NCBI GenBank assembly: GCA_024278345.1
Contig: JAJRTK010000259.1
Location: 1 to 16,951, forward strand
Origin: a bacterium
GTDB lineage: Bacteria > CSSED10-310 > JAJRTK01
Length of the DNA stretch: 16,951 nucleotides
Reading direction: 5' to 3'
Made by a program: the position numbers and the translations under genes. Shown piece after piece: positions 15,691 to 16,951 of the stretch. Every line of letters starts with the position of its first letter. Position 1 is the first letter of the stretch. Below the pieces are notes generated by a model. The model was not told the origin of the DNA. It did no database searches and saw only the letters and a list, made by a program, of their open reading frames with translations.

Positions 15691-15800
15691 GGGACAATCG
15701 AACTCTCCAAGCGGACCTTTCTTGACCGATTCTTCGACACATCCACCCCATGGCTGAAGTTCACATTGCTGATACTACCGGATTTTGGGGGTTTGTGACT

Positions 15801-16070
15801 TCATGGCCTACGCCCTCCCATGAAATCGGCGATGAGAAGATTGTGAAGCCAGTTTGGGGTGGACCTCGGATCCGTTGAGATCATGGAAAGGTGAGCGCCT
15901 CCGCGGATCGTCGGAAAGTAGACGGGAACCATAGGGATGGAAGTGCCACTGGAGAGCGATGGAACGAACCGACAAGCGGGCACTTTGAAATGGACCCGCT
16001 CCTTGGCTTTGTAGATACCCCAATACCCGTAGCCTTGACGCTTGAGGTCCTTGTGATGGCAAAAGGGACT
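15801..16070 (-). pseudogene. Decayed zinc-ribbon, transposase-like fragment
   Basis: Between the SUMF1-like gene and the AAA gene, a minus frame with no normal start reads CHHKDLKRQGYGYWGIYKAK, then ERVHFKVPACRFVPSLSSGT, and ends FMGGRRP at the stop at 15801. The pattern of a Cys pair, Gly-rich turn, 'GxYKxKER', second Cys and 'S..GT' recalls the N-terminal zinc ribbon of IS transposases, with some ligands lost. The fragment is about 89 codons with the catalytic part missing. Alternatively it is meaningless sequence; no search was possible. The rest of 15593-15800 holds only the direct repeat and no gene. Confidence 0.25.
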
Positions 16071-16075
16071 TCACC

Positions 16076-16807
16076 CTACAGGGCAGACCTTGCAAGTCGA
16101 AAGCCAAGGGACGAGCGGCGGAGGTCAGGTTTGACCCCTCGGCGACCGGAGACGCGGTAGCGTTTGCCCGAACTGCCCCAGGCACCACCCCGATTCACGC
16201 GCTTCGAACTGTCACTTGAGCCAGTGGGGTTGCGCTGCGAACCGGTCCTATAGTCCCCATACCTATCCGCCGTCCACTCCCAGACGTTGCCCAGCATGTC
16301 GTACAGCCCATAGTCGTTGGGCTTCTTCTGACCTACCTGATGATGCCGGCTCTCCAAGCCCTCGACATACCACGCGATCTCTTCCAGTTTTCCGTAGTAG
16401 GGTCCTTTCGTCCCACCTCGCGCTGCAAACTCCCACTCAACCTCCGTCGGCAGCCTCAGCGCCGCAATTTCCAACTCTGCCTCCGTGGGCAGCCTCAGCA
16501 CTTTGTCAATGCGCCTGAGGAATTCCCGTGCGTCATTCCAGGACACATTCTCCACCGGCTGCTGGTCACCTTTGTACTTGCTGGGATTCGAACCCATCGT
16601 CACCGTCTTCCACTGACGCTGCGTCACTTCGTATTTGCCGATCCAAAAGCCGTCCACCGTCACTTGGTGCCGAGGGCTCTCATCGCTGTCACATTCACTG
16701 TCTCCCGGCGAGCAGCCCATCTGGAACGTCCCGCCCGGGATCCACACCAGCTCCAACTCCACCTCACCGGGGAAAAGCACCTTTTCCACTTCACCTGGTT
16801 GGGGCAC
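16076..16807 (-). CDS. SUMF1-fold (formylglycine-generating enzyme-like) protein, non-catalytic, probable lipoprotein with damaged 5' end
   Basis: 243 aa from the GTG at 16807. Fold markers: VWIPGGTFQMG (22-31), GKYEVTQRQW (57-66), PVENVSWNDA (84-93), RLPTEVEWEFAARGG (118-132), GLYDMLGNVWEW (167-178), RVNRGGAW (203-210) and LGFRLAR (234-240). The catalytic Cys residues of true formylglycine-generating enzymes, which follow RGG-W, are absent, so sulfatase activation is unlikely. LRLPTEAELEIAA (104-116) and LRLPTEVEWEFAA (117-129) are a tandem duplication. Upstream of the GTG the same frame contains LSLFFLPSC, a lipobox, but reaches a stop with only a CTG as possible start. An ATG at about 16880 lies in a neighbouring frame, so a small indel may have cut off the signal peptide. 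Confidence 0.8.
   Translation of the reverse strand: MPQPGEVEKVLFPGEVELELVWIPGGTFQMGCSPGDSECDSDESPRHQVTVDGFWIGKYEVTQRQWKTVTMGSNPSKYKGDQQPVENVSWNDAREFLRRIDKVLRLPTEAELEIAALRLPTEVEWEFAARGGTKGPYYGKLEEIAWYVEGLESRHHQVGQKKPNDYGLYDMLGNVWEWTADRYGDYRTGSQRNPTGSSDSSKRVNRGGAWGSSGKRYRVSGRRGVKPDLRRSSLGFRLARSAL
16422..16499 (-). repeat. 39-bp tandem duplication inside the SUMF1-like gene
   Basis: Units 16422-16460 and 16461-16499 match at 32 of 39 positions and both end GGCAGCCTCAGC on the plus strand. They encode the doubled LRLPTExExExAA segment. The length is a multiple of three, so the reading frame is kept. The seven differences imply the duplication is not brand new. Confidence 0.85.
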
Positions 16808-16951
16808 TCCGCCGCCGGGCGGCGAAGTGGAACAACTCGGCAGGAAGAATAGACTCAGTACATCGCAATCAGCATGTCAAGGATTGATGAATATCGATTT
16901 CAAGGTGCTTGGCGGGCCGTCATTAATGGATGCTGAACCTGGAATCGTCGA
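16808..16951 (-). promoter_or_regulatory. Upstream region of the SUMF1-like gene
   Basis: This holds the detached signal-peptide coding stretch (about 16808-16882) and probably the promoter of the minus-strand gene. In the minus direction an ATG occurs at about 16880 followed by CTGATTGCGATGTAC and a TGA; the lipobox frame is offset from it. I could not identify a confident promoter. Confidence 0.3.

Noticed and set aside
16076-16807. True formylglycine-generating enzyme acting on a sulfatase
   Set aside because: The catalytic cysteines are missing and no sulfatase gene is in the window.

Overview
The window (about 60% GC) is dominated by one long plus-strand respiratory gene cluster, about 976 to 13852. 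It encodes a quinol-oxidising cytochrome b6/Rieske-type complex, a cbb3-type oxygen reductase, and the copper and assembly factors of that oxidase. The genes are packed with overlapping or near-touching starts and stops, so they probably form one transcription unit. No rRNA, tRNA or CRISPR array was seen. The host is probably a Gram-negative bacterium with a high-potential cytochrome c chain. The split b6-plus-subunit-IV arrangement, the GltD-like iron-sulfur flavoprotein and the multihaem cytochrome c resemble bc-type operons of deep-branching lineages such as anammox planctomycetes, Nitrospirota and Acidobacteriota. The flanking AAA-ATPase/nuclease and SUMF1-type genes would fit Acidobacteriota or a neighbouring phylum, but I cannot fix the taxon from sequence alone.

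Left edge (1-975): inverted GGCC-rich hairpins; a decayed, N-terminally truncated and frameshifted minus-strand gene that looks like a nucleotidyltransferase-type protein; three GTGGGC repeats that may be the end of an IS21-like element; then about 300 bp with no recognisable gene before the operon.

Bc half (976-6415): a GltD-like FAD/NAD(P) protein with N- and C-terminal iron-sulfur domains, CcoS, a Rieske protein, cytochrome b6-type protein, subunit IV, and a membrane-anchored seven-haem cytochrome c. Oxidase half (6420-8752): CcoN, a monohaem CcoO, a 56-residue membrane protein, and a 68-residue CcoP N-terminal-like protein with no haem domain. Assembly half (8739-13852): CcoG, a small membrane protein in the CcoH position, a TauE/SafE-like membrane protein with an HCxGMCGP motif, and the copper ATPase CcoI. 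The likely electron path is quinol (possibly coupled to NAD(P)H through the flavoprotein), Rieske/cytochrome b, heptahaem cytochrome c, CcoO, CcoN, O2. The missing CcoP haems suggest that the heptahaem cytochrome feeds the oxidase directly.

The best structural find is a 245-bp MITE-like element inside the TauE/SafE-like gene. It has 23-bp terminal inverted repeats (20 of 23 matching) and a 7-bp target duplication (GGACAAG). The net addition is 252 bp, exactly 84 codons with no stop, and removing it restores a smooth reading frame.

Right edge (13853-16951): a minus-strand AAA-ATPase/PD-(D/E)XK nuclease gene broken by one extra base and flanked by near-identical direct repeats, a decayed zinc-ribbon (transposase-like) fragment, and a minus-strand SUMF1-fold gene. 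The SUMF1-fold gene has an internal 39-bp tandem duplication and a lipoprotein signal that is out of reach of any normal start codon.
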